Positions 16,619 to 27,036 of a DNA stretch of 51,946 bases are shown here, in pieces. Below the pieces are notes generated by a model, which was not told the origin of the DNA, did not search any database, and saw only the letters and a list, made by a program, of their open reading frames with translations. Positions within the stretch are counted from its first letter, which is position 1; each line of letters starts with the position of its first letter. The DNA lies in contig JBFXHL010000005.1 in the NCBI GenBank assembly GCA_050177075.1, positions 1-51,946 of the forward strand. Direction: 5' to 3'. This stretch comes from UBA2239 sp050177075 (GTDB lineage Bacteria; Pseudomonadota; Gammaproteobacteria; Burkholderiales; UBA9220). The position numbers and the translations under genes are program-made.

Positions 16619-16647
16619 AAAAAAGGGGCCGTCGGCCCCTTTTTTAT
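16619..16647. terminator. Bidirectional terminator after rpmG
   Basis: GGGGCC (16625-16630), a 3-nt loop and GGCCCC (16634-16639) form the core, extended by flanking A and T runs. T6 follows on the plus strand, and on the minus strand the stem is also followed by TTTTTTATTATC. It therefore serves rpmG and the convergent chemoreceptor gene. Confidence 0.9.
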
Positions 16648-16701
16648 TGCCCGTGACGGGCGCCGGCTTTCCTGTCGAAGCGGCGGCGCCGTTCCCCGGC
16701 C

Positions 16702-18336
16702 TCAGGACAGCTTGAACCGCCCCACGGTTTCCTGGAGGTGGCTGGATAGCCCGTGCATCTGGTGGAAGGCGGCGTTCGCTTCGTCGATGGCGGCGCCGCT
16801 GTCCCGTGCGCTGGCGGCGATCTGCTCCACCCGCTGGCTGATTTCCTCGCTGGCCGATTTCTGCACGTTCATGGCGTCGGCGATCTGGCGGATGAGATCC
16901 GCCACGTTCGTCACGCTGCCGTAAATCTGGTTGAGGGCTTCCCCCGCCTGATTGGCGCGGTCCACTCCCTCCTGCACCTGGTCGGCGCCCCGCTCCATGC
17001 TGGAGACCGCCGTGGCGGTTTCCACCTGGATGGCCTGGATCATGGAAGAAATCTCGGTCGTGGCGGAGGAGGTGCGCTCGGCCAGTTTCCGCACTTCGTC
17101 GGCCACCACGGCGAAACCGCGGCCCTGCTCCCCGGCCCGGGCGGCCTCGATGGCAGCGTTGAGGGCCAGAAGGTTGGTCTGCTCGGCGATGTCGTTGATG
17201 ACCTGGACGATGCGGCCGATTTCGTCCGATCGCTGGCCCAGGACTTCGATGGCCCGGGCCGCCTCCGCCACCGTCGCGGCAACCTGCTGAATGCCGCCGA
17301 CGGCCTGGCTGACCACTTGCTTGCCCTGGGCGGACAGTTCGCCCGCGGCGCTGGCGGCGGAGACCGCCTTGTCGCTGTTGCGGGCCACTTCCTGGAGCGA
17401 ATCGTTCAGCTGTTCCACCGATTCGGCGGCGATGGAGGCTTGGTCGGTCTGGGCGCTGGAGCCTTGGGAAACCCTTTCCGTCATGGTGGTGACCGTGCCG
17501 CAGGCGGCGGAGACCTGGTCCGCCGATTGCCGCATCTGGCCGATGAGTTGGGTGAAGTCCTCCGCCATGCGGTTGAAGGAGGCGGCCACCTCGCCGATTT
17601 CATCCTGCTGGCCGACCCGGGCGCGGGCGGTGAGATCGCCGTCGGCGAGGCGGGCGGTGGCCTCTCTCAGGGCGCCGACGCCCCGGGCGATGGAACGAGT
17701 GAGGAAGGTGCCGGACAGGGCCATCAGGACGATGGCGGCCAGGATGCCGCCGACGGTGGCGATCATGATGTTGCGGGAGAAGGCCGCGATATGCTCATAG
17801 GCTTCCTTGGCCTGGTCCACCTGGTAGTTGATCAGCTCGTCGATGGCTTGGGAGGCCTTGGCGTAGGCTGGCGCCAGGGTTTCCGTGCGCAGCTTGTCGG
17901 CCTCGGCGTAGTTCTCGGCCTGCAGCAAATCGATCATCGGCAGCACGCCGGTGGTGCCGAAATTCATCCGGGCGGCCATGAAGGCGTCGTAGAGTTCCTT
18001 TTCCTTCGGTGCCAGGGGCCGGGAGGTATAGGCCTGGAGCAGGTTGTCGATCTGGAAGATATGGCTGCGCACCTTGTCGGCATGGGCCAGCACCTCGAAG
18101 GCGTCGGTTTCCAGGCGGGCCGCGAACAGCTCCAGGCGGATCTGCATCTGGTGGTTGCGGATTTCGTTGAGCTGGTTGATGGCGATCAGATGATCGTTGT
18201 ACACATGGTAAAGGGCATTCTTGGACGAATTGATCGCGGCCAGACCGATGGCGCCGGCGCCGGCCAGGAGCAGGCAGGCGAAGGCGACGAGCAGGTTGAG
18301 CTTGGTCCGGATTTTCAGACGGGCAAAGGGATGCAT
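16702..18336 (-). CDS. Methyl-accepting chemotaxis protein
   Basis: 544 aa. TM1 is about 13-35 and TM2 about 188-210, enclosing a ~150-residue periplasmic four-helix-bundle-type sensor. HAMP follows (about 211-265). The cytoplasmic bundle contains the conserved hairpin tip EQTNLLALNAAIEAARAGE and GRGFAVVADEVRKLAERT that contact CheA and CheW. There is no C-terminal CheR/CheB pentapeptide; the protein ends VGRFKLS. The ligand is unknown. It appears monocistronic, converging on rpmB-rpmG. Confidence 0.95.
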   Translation of the reverse strand: MHPFARLKIRTKLNLLVAFACLLLAGAGAIGLAAINSSKNALYHVYNDHLIAINQLNEIRNHQMQIRLELFAARLETDAFEVLAHADKVRSHIFQIDNLLQAYTSRPLAPKEKELYDAFMAARMNFGTTGVLPMIDLLQAENYAEADKLRTETLAPAYAKASQAIDELINYQVDQAKEAYEHIAAFSRNIMIATVGGILAAIVLMALSGTFLTRSIARGVGALREATARLADGDLTARARVGQQDEIGEVAASFNRMAEDFTQLIGQMRQSADQVSAACGTVTTMTERVSQGSSAQTDQASIAAESVEQLNDSLQEVARNSDKAVSAASAAGELSAQGKQVVSQAVGGIQQVAATVAEAARAIEVLGQRSDEIGRIVQVINDIAEQTNLLALNAAIEAARAGEQGRGFAVVADEVRKLAERTSSATTEISSMIQAIQVETATAVSSMERGADQVQEGVDRANQAGEALNQIYGSVTNVADLIRQIADAMNVQKSASEEISQRVEQIAASARDSGAAIDEANAAFHQMHGLSSHLQETVGRFKLS

Positions 18337-18421
18337 TGTTTCCTCCGGTGGAATCGTTATTGTCGGCCAGCCTCGCTGGCGGCTCTAAGCGGATTCTAAC
18401 ACCATGGGCGGAGGAATGAAG

Positions 18422-19591
18422 TCAGGCGAAGGAGCGCAACTGGCGGGAAAAACGCTGCAGGGCTTCGATATTGCTGGCCTCTGCCCGGCGGCACCAATCC
18501 TCAAGCTGAACCAGCAATTGTTCGCGGGAGGCGGTGGAGCGTTCCCACAGGCTATTCAGTTCTTCCTTCATGGCCATCAAGGTACGCAATACGGGACTGC
18601 CGGCCACCAGGGCCGCCAGCCGTTCCCGTTCCGGGCGGCGGAGGTGGGCGGGGTTGCGCTTCAAGAGCCGGCGCAGGCCGGCCGGGGACTCCACGGCCAT
18701 ACCCTGGCGACGCAGCTTAAGCCATTCGGCGATATAGGCGTTTTTGGCGGAATGGGCGAATTTCGCCAGGACCTCGTAGCGGTGGGTAATCACCGCCTGC
18801 AGCGTGGCGAGGTCGATATGATTTTTTACTGGGTCCCGGCGCAATTTCGGCGCCACTTTCTTCACCTTGGCCAGCCCAACCCATTCCATGAGGCGGATGT
18901 AGGCCCAGCCGATGTCGAATTCGTACCAGCGGTGAGAGAGTTTGGCCGAACTGGCGAAGGCATGGTGGTTGTTGTGCAGCTCCTCGCCGCCGATCAGCAA
19001 GCCCCAGGGGACAAGGTTGGTGCTGGCGTCCTCGCAGGCGAAATTGCGGTAGCCCCACCAGTGCCCCAGGCCGTTGATGACGCCGGCCGCCCAGAAGGGA
19101 ATCCAGGCGACCTGCACGGCGAATATGATGAGGCCGGGGACGGGGCCGAACAGGACCATGTCCGCAGCGGCCATCAGCACCAGGCCGAGACCGTTGTGGG
19201 GGGTGTAGAGATGGCGCTCCAGCCAGTCGTTCGGCGTGCGCTTGCCGTACTTCTCCAGGGTGTCTTCCCGGGCCGCTTCCCGCCGGTACAATCCCACCCC
19301 GCCCCACAGCACGCGATGGATGCCGGCTACCTGCGGGCTGTGGGGATCGGCGGCGGTCTCGCACTTGGCGTGGTGCTTGCGGTGCACCGCCACCCACTCG
19401 CGGGTCACCATGCCGGTGGTGAGCCATAGCCAGAAGCGGAAGAAATGGCTCACCAGCGGGTGCAGTTCCAGCGCCCGGTGGGCCTGGTGCCGGTGGAGGA
19501 AGATGGTGACGGCGGCGATGGTGACGTGGGTCAGGGCCAGGGCGGCGAGCGGATAGCCCCACCAGGGAAGTGCGATCAGTCCGGCGAACAT
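18422..19591 (-). CDS. Fatty acid desaturase (acyl-CoA delta-9 desaturase-like)
   Basis: 389 aa. The three His boxes of membrane desaturases are present in order: HRHQAHR (about 33), HRKHH (about 70) and HNNHH (about 205), binding the di-iron centre. Two to four membrane segments flank them. The last ~130 residues are a predicted soluble helical extension beyond the usual catalytic region, rich in Arg/Glu/Leu. Such enzymes introduce a cis double bond into membrane acyl chains with O2. The gene stands alone, 77 bp before the MscS gene on the same strand. Confidence 0.92.
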   Translation of the reverse strand: MFAGLIALPWWGYPLAALALTHVTIAAVTIFLHRHQAHRALELHPLVSHFFRFWLWLTTGMVTREWVAVHRKHHAKCETAADPHSPQVAGIHRVLWGGVGLYRREAAREDTLEKYGKRTPNDWLERHLYTPHNGLGLVLMAAADMVLFGPVPGLIIFAVQVAWIPFWAAGVINGLGHWWGYRNFACEDASTNLVPWGLLIGGEELHNNHHAFASSAKLSHRWYEFDIGWAYIRLMEWVGLAKVKKVAPKLRRDPVKNHIDLATLQAVITHRYEVLAKFAHSAKNAYIAEWLKLRRQGMAVESPAGLRRLLKRNPAHLRRPERERLAALVAGSPVLRTLMAMKEELNSLWERSTASREQLLVQLEDWCRRAEASNIEALQRFSRQLRSFA

Positions 19592-19668
19592 AGGGGGTCC
19601 TTTCAGAATACCGGACTAAAATTGTACGCTATTATCCGCCGCCGGCAAGCGCTGTTCGCGCCGCCGGA

Positions 19669-20985
19669 TTACTGGGCGTCTTCGCTCGGGAAGTTCTGTT
19701 CGCCGAGGATGGCCACTTCCTCGGGGATCGGGCCGACGATGCGGACGTCCCGCTGGGGGAAGGGGATTTCGATGCCGGCCTGCTGGAAGCTGCGCCAGAT
19801 GGCGAGGTTGATTTCGGAGCGTAGATTGAGCTGGCCTTCTTCCGGGTCGTTGATCCACAGGCCTAATTCCAGATCGATGCCGTTGTCGCCGAAGCTTTTG
19901 AGATAGGCACGGGGGGCGGGGTCCTTGAGGACCCGCTGATGGTTGCCGGCCGCTTCTTCCATCAGGCGCATCGCTTCTTCCACCGGGGAATCGTAACTGA
20001 CCTGTACCGGGATGTTGACGCGGATTTCATGGCTGGTGTAGGAGTGGTTGAGGACCGTGGAGGTGATAAGGGCTTCGTTGGGGATGATGGCTTCCGTCCC
20101 GTCCATGCTTTTGACCACCACGTAGCGGGCCGTGATGGCAGTGATGCTGCCGTAGCGGTTGTCCACCGTCACCAGGTCGCCGATGCGAATGGAGCGGTCG
20201 AGGAGGATGATGAAGCCGGAAACGTAGTTGCTGGCGATTTTTTGCAGGCCGAAGCCGAGGCCCACCCCCAGGGCGCCGCCGAAGACCGACAGCAGGGTGA
20301 GGTCGATGCCCGCGGCGGAGAGGGCGATCATCACGCCGACGAAAATCAGCAGCGCGCGAATGAACTTGGCCATCACCACCCGCAGGTTCATGTCCAGCTT
20401 GTCGGCCTTCATGATGCGCCGTTCCGCTTCGCCGCCCAGCCAGAGGGAGACCACCAGGCTGACGGCGATGGTCAGAATGGCTTCCAGGAACATCAGCAGG
20501 GAAACCCGCTGCTTGCCGAGGTGGATGCTGAAATCGTCCAGCCCGTCGATGATACCCGGCAGCAGGCCGGACAGGTGCAGGGCCAGCCCGACCCAGATCA
20601 CCGCCGCGATGGAGCGTTCCCAGGCGGAGAGCCAGCTTTTTGGGCCGAAGACATGGCGCAGGATATAAACGGTGATGCGGACCAGGGCCAGGGAGAGCAG
20701 GAGGGACATGGCCAGGTGCAGAAGCGCCTGATGATGAGCGTTTCCTGCCAGTTGCTTGAGCGCGACGCTGCCGATGACCAGCATGGCGAGGGCCACGAGG
20801 GGGAAAAGCAGCCGGTTGGCGCCGCCCACGCCCAGCTTCCATGCCCCTTCGGATTCGCGAATGCGGCCCCGGAGCAGGCCGCGGGCCAGAAAGGCGGCCA
20901 GCAGGCTCACCGCCAGAATGCCGGCTTGCCAGAGGAGGAAGGGACTGTCGAGGTCGTCGAAGAGAGCGGCGATGGAATTCTTCAT
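19669..20985 (-). CDS. MscS family mechanosensitive ion channel
   Basis: 438 aa. Five to six N-terminal transmembrane segments lead to the MscS pore-lining helix region (LSVFGGALGVGLGFGLQKIA) and the beta domain (LDRSIRIGDLVTVDNRYGSI, IIPNEALITS). The C-terminal alpha/beta domain follows. Family members relieve turgor on hypo-osmotic shock. The N-terminal extension is longer than in E. coli MscS (286 aa), placing it among larger YnaI/YbdG-like channels. It lies 36 bp before the phospholipase D-like gene in the coding direction reversed, without an evident shared promoter. Confidence 0.93.
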   Translation of the reverse strand: MKNSIAALFDDLDSPFLLWQAGILAVSLLAAFLARGLLRGRIRESEGAWKLGVGGANRLLFPLVALAMLVIGSVALKQLAGNAHHQALLHLAMSLLLSLALVRITVYILRHVFGPKSWLSAWERSIAAVIWVGLALHLSGLLPGIIDGLDDFSIHLGKQRVSLLMFLEAILTIAVSLVVSLWLGGEAERRIMKADKLDMNLRVVMAKFIRALLIFVGVMIALSAAGIDLTLLSVFGGALGVGLGFGLQKIASNYVSGFIILLDRSIRIGDLVTVDNRYGSITAITARYVVVKSMDGTEAIIPNEALITSTVLNHSYTSHEIRVNIPVQVSYDSPVEEAMRLMEEAAGNHQRVLKDPAPRAYLKSFGDNGIDLELGLWINDPEEGQLNLRSEINLAIWRSFQQAGIEIPFPQRDVRIVGPIPEEVAILGEQNFPSEDAQ

Positions 20986-21021
20986 GGCGGGAGCGGGTAA
21001 GCGTTGCCGCTCATTCTAGCA

Positions 21022-21600
21022 TTAGCGCCGATAGGGGCGGGAATGTCCGCGATGACGCTTCCAGTTGGCCAGGTAGGCGTTGCTCAGCGCCTCGTTGTCG
21101 CGAAGGATGAGCACGTTTTCGGCGTTGTTGTGCTGGGCGCCGTAGGTGAAGTTGAAACTGCCGGTGACGACCGCATTGTTGGGAGTGCCGGCGTCGATCA
21201 CCATCACCTTGTTGTGGGCGGCCACGTGCCGGGAGTCGATGTACACCGGGATGCCGGCGGCGGCGATGTCGCCGATCCGGTTGCGTTCGATTTTCTGCGT
21301 CTGTTCCTCGTCGGCAATCAGCTGCACGTCTACTCCCCTCTCCTTGGCGGCGATCAGGGCGGCGGAAATTTCCCTGCTGGTAAAGCTGAATGCCTGTACC
21401 AGCACCTGCTTGCGCGCTTCATTCAGGGCCTTCACGATCATTCCGGTGGCGTCATCTTCCGGCGTAAAGGCCAGCTGGAGAGTGCCCGTGGCTGGCAGGG
21501 TCTTGGGCTTGGCGAAAGAGGGCGGCTCGAAGGCCTGGGCGCTGCCCAGCAGCAGGGAGCAAAGAAGAAATGGAGCGAGGCGGAACCAGAGGCCCTTCAT
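21022..21600 (-). CDS. Phospholipase D-like nuclease (single HKD motif), secreted
   Basis: 192 aa from the ATG at 21600, chosen because it begins a clear signal peptide (MKGLWFRLAPFLLCSLLLG, cleavage near AQA-FE). The mature part is a single PLD domain with the HKD motif in HNKVMVIDAGTPNNAVVTGS and a downstream FNFT. Single-HKD bacterial proteins (Nuc/EndA type) dimerise to cut DNA. Location is probably periplasmic. It is divergent from msrA. Confidence 0.9.
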   Translation of the reverse strand: MKGLWFRLAPFLLCSLLLGSAQAFEPPSFAKPKTLPATGTLQLAFTPEDDATGMIVKALNEARKQVLVQAFSFTSREISAALIAAKERGVDVQLIADEEQTQKIERNRIGDIAAAGIPVYIDSRHVAAHNKVMVIDAGTPNNAVVTGSFNFTYGAQHNNAENVLILRDNEALSNAYLANWKRHRGHSRPYRR

Positions 21601-21702
21601 GGTATCGAAACTCCTGAATCGATGTCCCCGCAACTCGGAACGGGACAATTGGTCTTAAATGAAAGCGCGATATTAGCGCGAAAAAAAGAAGAAAGGATTT
21701 TC

Positions 21703-22269
21703 ATGGAAGCGGTGTCGTCTCCTCATCTTGAAACCGCCACCTTCGGCGGCGGCTGCTTCTGGTGCCTGGAAGCCGTGTTCGAGCTACTGAAAGGGGTGGT
21801 GAAGGTGCAGTCCGGCTACGCCGGCGGCAACCTGCCCCAGCCCACCTACGAGCAGGTGTGCGGCGGCGTCACCGGCCATGCCGAGGTGGTGCAGGTGACC
21901 TACGACCCCAGGGTGATTTCCTATGGGGAGTTGCTGGAAGTTTTCTTCGCCATTCACGACCCCACGACCCTCAACCGCCAGGGCAATGACCGGGGAACCC
22001 AGTACCGTTCGGCGATTTATTTCCAGACGCCGGAACAGAAGGCGCAGGCGGAGGCGGTGATTGCCCGCTTGACGGCCGACGGGACGTTTCCCGATCCCAT
22101 CGTCACCGAAGTGGCCCCCCTGGGCGTGTTCTATCCGGCGGAGGAGTATCACGAGGCGTATTTCCGGCGCCATCCCGGCCAGCCCTATTGCGAATGGGTG
22201 ATCGGGCCGAAGGTGATGAAGTTCAAGCAGAAATTCGCGCATTTGCTGGAGAGCGGTGGCCGGCAATAG
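21703..22269 (+). CDS. msrA: Peptide methionine-S-sulfoxide reductase MsrA
   Basis: 188 aa. The catalytic motif GGCFWC is at residues 16-21 with the nucleophilic Cys18; GYAGG and YRSAIYFQTPEQ are typical MsrA segments. It repairs oxidised methionine. The ATG at 21703 follows a GAAAGGA ribosome-binding site; longer in-frame starts run into the divergent PLD gene and are rejected. A perfect 10-bp hairpin follows about 90 bp downstream. Confidence 0.96.
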   Translation: MEAVSSPHLETATFGGGCFWCLEAVFELLKGVVKVQSGYAGGNLPQPTYEQVCGGVTGHAEVVQVTYDPRVISYGELLEVFFAIHDPTTLNRQGNDRGTQYRSAIYFQTPEQKAQAEAVIARLTADGTFPDPIVTEVAPLGVFYPAEEYHEAYFRRHPGQPYCEWVIGPKVMKFKQKFAHLLESGGRQ

Positions 22270-22358
22270 CCCTCATCGGTGTAATGAAATTGTCATGGTT
22301 CGGGCTAAACGGTTAGGTTGTGACGCGGTTCAAGATGCAAGGCGGTTGCAGGAGGAAT

Positions 22359-22388
22359 AAGGCGGGCCGGATGGCCCGCCTTGCCTTT
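22359..22388. terminator. Terminator between convergent msrA and the RsmB-like gene
   Basis: AAGGCGGGCC (22359-22368) and GGCCCGCCTT (22373-22382) form a perfect 10-bp stem with a GGAT loop. Short T-containing tails follow on both strands (GCCTTTC on plus). Confidence 0.75.
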
Positions 22389-22394
22389 CAGGGC

Positions 22395-23648
22395 TCAGTC
22401 GGCCCGCTCCATGACGGCGGCGAAGAAGCCGTCGGTGCCGTGGGTCTGGGGCTGGAGCTTGAGGTAGTCGCCGGTATCGAGGGCTACCCGCGCCTCGGCC
22501 AGGGCCTGGGCGGCGCTTGCCAGGCGGAAGTCGGGATGGGCGGCGAGGAAGGCTTCGACGATGCCCTCGTTTTCCTCTCGCAGCAGGCTACAGGTGGCGT
22601 AAACCAGGCGGCCGCCGTTCTTCACCAGGCGGGCGGCGGAGGCGAGGATGGCGGCCTGCTTGGCGGTGAGCTCCGTCACCGATTCCGGCGTTTGGCGCCA
22701 TTTCAGGTCCGGGTTGCGGCGCAGGGTGCCCAGCCCGCTGCAGGGGGCGTCCACCAGCACCCGGTCGGCCTTGCCGGCGAGGCGCTTGATGCGGGCGTCG
22801 TTCTCGCCGCTGATGAGCTGTGGGTGGACGTTGGACAGGCCGGAGCGCTTGAGGCGCGGCTTCAGTTGGTTGAGGCGCTTGTCGGAGATGTCGAAGGCGT
22901 AGAGCCTCCCCTGGGAGGCCATCAGGGCACCTAGTAGCAGGGTCTTGCCGCCGGCCCCGGCGCAGAAATCCACCACCATGTCGCGGCGCTTCGGCGCCAG
23001 CAGCAGGGCGAGAAGCTGGCTGCCTTCGTCCTGCACTTCCACCTTGCCGGCCAGGAAAAGGGGGTGGCGGTTGAGGGCGGTTTTTTTCTTCAGCCGGATG
23101 CCCACGGGCGAATAGGGCGTGGCCTCGGCCTCGATGCCTTCGCCGCGGAAGGCGGCCAGCACCTCGTCCCGGCTGGCGAGCAGGGTGTTGACCCGCAAAT
23201 CCAGCGGAGCGGGCTGCTGCATGGCGCGGCCCAGGGCCAGCGCCCGCTCCTCCCCCTGTTCGGCGGCCAGGCGCTGCCACAACCAGTCCGGCAGGTCGGC
23301 TTGTTCCGCCGGGGTGAGGTCGTCGGTGGGGACGGCTTTCATCGCCTTCAACCACTCGTCCTCGCTGCCCTTCAACAAGGGTTCCAGTTCCCGCAGGCTG
23401 ACCCCCTGGAGCTTTACCAAGGCCGCCAGGGCCAGCTTGCGCGGTGTAGCGCCGGGGGCGACGTGGTCCAGCAGGCGCTTGCGGCGCAGGATGGCATACA
23501 CCGTTTCGGCGATGAAATCCCGGTCCCGGGCGCCCACTTCATGATGGTGGCGGAAGAAATAGGACAGCACGGCGTCCGCCGGGCGCTGGAAGGTGAGAAC
23601 GTCGGCCAGGACGTGGATGGCGTGGCTGATGGGGAGGGAAGTTTTCAT
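22395..23648 (-). CDS. RsmB/NOP family RNA (cytosine-5) methyltransferase
   Basis: 417 aa. An N-terminal NusB-like helical region (about 1-140) precedes a Rossmann methyltransferase domain. The SAM site is VVDFCAGAGGKTLLLGA, and the two catalytic Cys regions are DAPCSGLGTLRRNPDLKW and YATCSLLREEN. Family members form m5C in 16S rRNA (position 967 in E. coli RsmB). It lies in the purN/DUF3108 neighbourhood rather than beside fmt, so it may be a paralogue of the classical rsmB. The start overlaps the DUF3108 stop by 4 bp. Confidence 0.9.
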   Translation of the reverse strand: MKTSLPISHAIHVLADVLTFQRPADAVLSYFFRHHHEVGARDRDFIAETVYAILRRKRLLDHVAPGATPRKLALAALVKLQGVSLRELEPLLKGSEDEWLKAMKAVPTDDLTPAEQADLPDWLWQRLAAEQGEERALALGRAMQQPAPLDLRVNTLLASRDEVLAAFRGEGIEAEATPYSPVGIRLKKKTALNRHPLFLAGKVEVQDEGSQLLALLLAPKRRDMVVDFCAGAGGKTLLLGALMASQGRLYAFDISDKRLNQLKPRLKRSGLSNVHPQLISGENDARIKRLAGKADRVLVDAPCSGLGTLRRNPDLKWRQTPESVTELTAKQAAILASAARLVKNGGRLVYATCSLLREENEGIVEAFLAAHPDFRLASAAQALAEARVALDTGDYLKLQPQTHGTDGFFAAVMERAD

Positions 23649-24637
23649 TTTTTGATGGTGATGCCGGTGACGATTTGCTCGGCGGCGACGTCGCCGCTCT
23701 TGTCCAGTTGGCGAATTTTAACCGGCAGGTAGTGGTTGTCGAGATTGAGCCAGATTTCGGTGCCGTCCTCGTTGGGACCGTGCTGCTTGGACAGGTGCAG
23801 GGCCTTGACGCTGCCGGAGGGCAGGTCGAGGGTTTCCTCGCCGACCACGTCGTAGCCGTAGCGGTCGATTTTGCGCCCGTTGGTGAGGATCAGTTTTACC
23901 TCCTTCTTGCCCGTGGGCGGGTCGAAGGCGAACTGGTAGAGAAAGCTCAGCAGGTCCTGGGTGCCCGGCTGAAGGTTGACGGTGCGGCTGCCGTCGCTGC
24001 TGTTGAGGGTGAGCTGCATATTGTCCCAGTCGAACTGGGCGGATTCGGTGGTTTCGGCCTTCTGGCCCCGTTGCACCCAGAAGGAATCGGGCTTCAGGCC
24101 AGTGTCGGTGATTTTTCCCTGGCTGATCTGCACCAGTTTGCCGGAGACGAAAATGGAGAACAGACCCGAGGCCTCGGTGATGCTGCTGACGGAATAGCGC
24201 TCGCCGGTGAGCTCCAGGGTGTGTTCGGTCCGTCCCACTGCCAGGCCGTTGCCACCCTTGTACAGGGTGTAGCGGATTTCCGCCTTGCGGGGCAGGTATT
24301 GGGTCGGGTCGAAGGGGGGCTTGGTCGGCTCCGCTTCGGCTGCCGGCGGGGTCGCGGCGGCCGGGGTTTTGTCCGGCTCGGCCGGGCCCTCGGTCTTGGC
24401 GGGCATGGCCACCGGTTTGGGGCGGGGCTTGGGGTGGGGCTTCGGCGCGGGCTTGGCCGGCTTGGGCGGCGGCGGGGGGAGCTCCAGTCTTGCCTGGATC
24501 GGTTCCGGCGGGGGGATGTCGCGGGGCAGCTGCAGGTGGGGGCCGAATACCGCCGCCAGGTGAGCCAGCACGGACAACCCCAGGGCCCAGAGAAAGGGCC
24601 GGCGCACGGGGTGGCGAAGGGCCGGGGCAGGGTTCAA
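23645..24637 (-). CDS. DUF3108 protein with N-terminal membrane anchor and proline-rich linker
   Basis: 330 aa. A single transmembrane segment (about 13-30) is followed by a Pro/Lys/Ala-rich stretch (about 45-105), reminiscent of TonB spacers that span the periplasm. The remainder (about 110-330) is a DUF3108 domain (YTLYKGGNGLAVGRTEHTLEL to GTEIWLNLDNHYLPVKI), a predicted beta-rich envelope domain. Function is unknown. It is followed by the RsmB-like gene with a 4-bp overlap and preceded by a second DUF3108 gene at 25 bp, so both belong to the purM-purN transcript. Confidence 0.85.
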   Translation of the reverse strand: MNPAPALRHPVRRPFLWALGLSVLAHLAAVFGPHLQLPRDIPPPEPIQARLELPPPPPKPAKPAPKPHPKPRPKPVAMPAKTEGPAEPDKTPAAATPPAAEAEPTKPPFDPTQYLPRKAEIRYTLYKGGNGLAVGRTEHTLELTGERYSVSSITEASGLFSIFVSGKLVQISQGKITDTGLKPDSFWVQRGQKAETTESAQFDWDNMQLTLNSSDGSRTVNLQPGTQDLLSFLYQFAFDPPTGKKEVKLILTNGRKIDRYGYDVVGEETLDLPSGSVKALHLSKQHGPNEDGTEIWLNLDNHYLPVKIRQLDKSGDVAAEQIVTGITIKK

Positions 24638-24662
24638 GGGTGGCGCGGCGGTTCGCCGCTCT

Positions 24663-25358
24663 CTAGTGGCTGGCGAACTTGGTGAGCACCTGCTCCTGCT
24701 TGCTCTTTTCGCCCTCCAGGATGGTGATGCGCACCGGGAAGTAGCCGCGCTGGGAGGCCAACCAGACGTCCACGGCCCGTTCGTTGGGCTGGTGCACGCG
24801 GCTGTAGCGCAGGGCCTTGAGCTTGCCGTCGGAGGTTTCGGTGGCCTCCTCCCCCAGCAGCTGGTACTGCTGAGGGTCCACGGAACGGCCGTCGGTGACG
24901 GGGAAGGTGATGTTCAGGGCCGGCTGGGGCACGAACATGAACTGGTAGTTCTGGCTGATGCGGTCCTGGGTGCCGGGTTCCAGGGGCAGGGTCTCGGTCT
25001 TGCCGTCGGACTTCAGGGTCAGGGTATTGGCCTTCCAGTCGAAGTCGGCGGAGGCCACTTTGGTGGCGTCGTTGCCGCGGTGGTACTCGAAGTGCAGGGG
25101 CTTGAGGCCGTTTTTGTCGATTTCGCCGCTGCTCACCATGCGGATGGCGCCCTTGGCAAAGAGGGCGAAGACGCCTTGCGCCTCGGTGACGCTTTCGATG
25201 CGGTAGGTCTTGCCCTTGCGGGTGAATTTCTCGGTCACGTCCCCCACGTGCTGGCCGTTCTGGAACATGGCGTAGGTGGCGGTGATGTTGCCGGCGGCCT
25301 GGGCGGCGGCAGAGGCCGTCAGGAGGAGGAGAGTGGAAAGCAGTCGAAGGGTGTTCAC
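24663..25358 (-). CDS. DUF3108 protein with signal peptide
   Basis: 231 aa starting at a GTG (25358) that overlaps the purN stop as GTGA and has GGGAG upstream. Residues 1-22 form a signal peptide (VNTLRLLSTLLLLTASAAAQA). The mature protein is a DUF3108 domain (ITATYAMFQNGQHVGDVTEKF to VDVWLASQRGYFPVRI), paralogous to its downstream neighbour. It is probably periplasmic. The in-frame open region further upstream lies within purN on the same strand and is not coding in this frame. Confidence 0.85.
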   Translation of the reverse strand: MNTLRLLSTLLLLTASAAAQAAGNITATYAMFQNGQHVGDVTEKFTRKGKTYRIESVTEAQGVFALFAKGAIRMVSSGEIDKNGLKPLHFEYHRGNDATKVASADFDWKANTLTLKSDGKTETLPLEPGTQDRISQNYQFMFVPQPALNITFPVTDGRSVDPQQYQLLGEEATETSDGKLKALRYSRVHQPNERAVDVWLASQRGYFPVRITILEGEKSKQEQVLTKFASH

Positions 25359-25992
25359 GGTTTCTCCCGGGGTGAAATCAAGACGGAATCGGCATCGCTG
25401 GCGCCGAGGAAACGGACCGTGCCGGCGGGGGTCAGCGCCAGCTTGTCCTCGGCGAACCAGCGGATGGCTTGGGGGTAGAGCCGGTGCTCCTGGGCCAGGA
25501 CCCGGGCGGCGAGGGTTTCCGGCGTGTCGTCGGGCAGCACCGGTACCGCCGCCTGGGCGACGATGGGGCCGCGATCCAGCTCGTTGGTGACGAAATGCAC
25601 CGTGCAGCCGTGGAGCTTCACGCCCTCCGCCAGAGCCCGGGCGTGGGTGTCGAGGCCGGTGAAGGCGGGCAGCAGGGAGGGGTGAATATTGATCAGCCGG
25701 CCGGCGTAGTGCTCGACGAAGCCGGGGGTGAGGATGCGCATGAAGCCCGCCAACACCACCAGGTCCGGGGCATGGCGGTCGATCTGCTGCGCCAGGGCGG
25801 CGTCGAAGGCTTCCCGGCCGTCGTGGTCGCGGTGGTCCACCACGAGGGTTTCCACCCCGTGGCGGCGGGCGGTTTCCAGGCCGGGGGCGTCCGCCTTGTT
25901 GCTGATGACGGCGGCCACCCGCACCGGCAGGTCCGCCTCCAGGACGGCCTGCATATTGCTGCCGCGCCCGGAAATGAGGATGACGATACGCT

Positions 25993-25996
<4 letters not shown>
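25355..25996 (-). CDS. purN: Phosphoribosylglycinamide formyltransferase (GAR transformylase)
   Basis: 213 aa. It transfers formyl from 10-formyl-tetrahydrofolate to GAR, step 3 of purine synthesis. Visible motifs: ISGRGSNMQA (phosphate binding), AGFMRIL, INIHPSLLPAFTGLDTH with the catalytic Asn/His, and HFVTNELDRGPIVAQ with the catalytic Asp. It overlaps purM by 4 bp (ATGA), the usual purM-purN arrangement. Confidence 0.97.

Positions 25997-27036
<1,040 letters not shown>

Noticed and set aside
21661..21690. GCGCG/CGCG motif between the PLD gene and msrA as an operator
   Set aside because: Short CG-rich symmetry is expected in this composition, and the arms do not pair beyond 4 bp.
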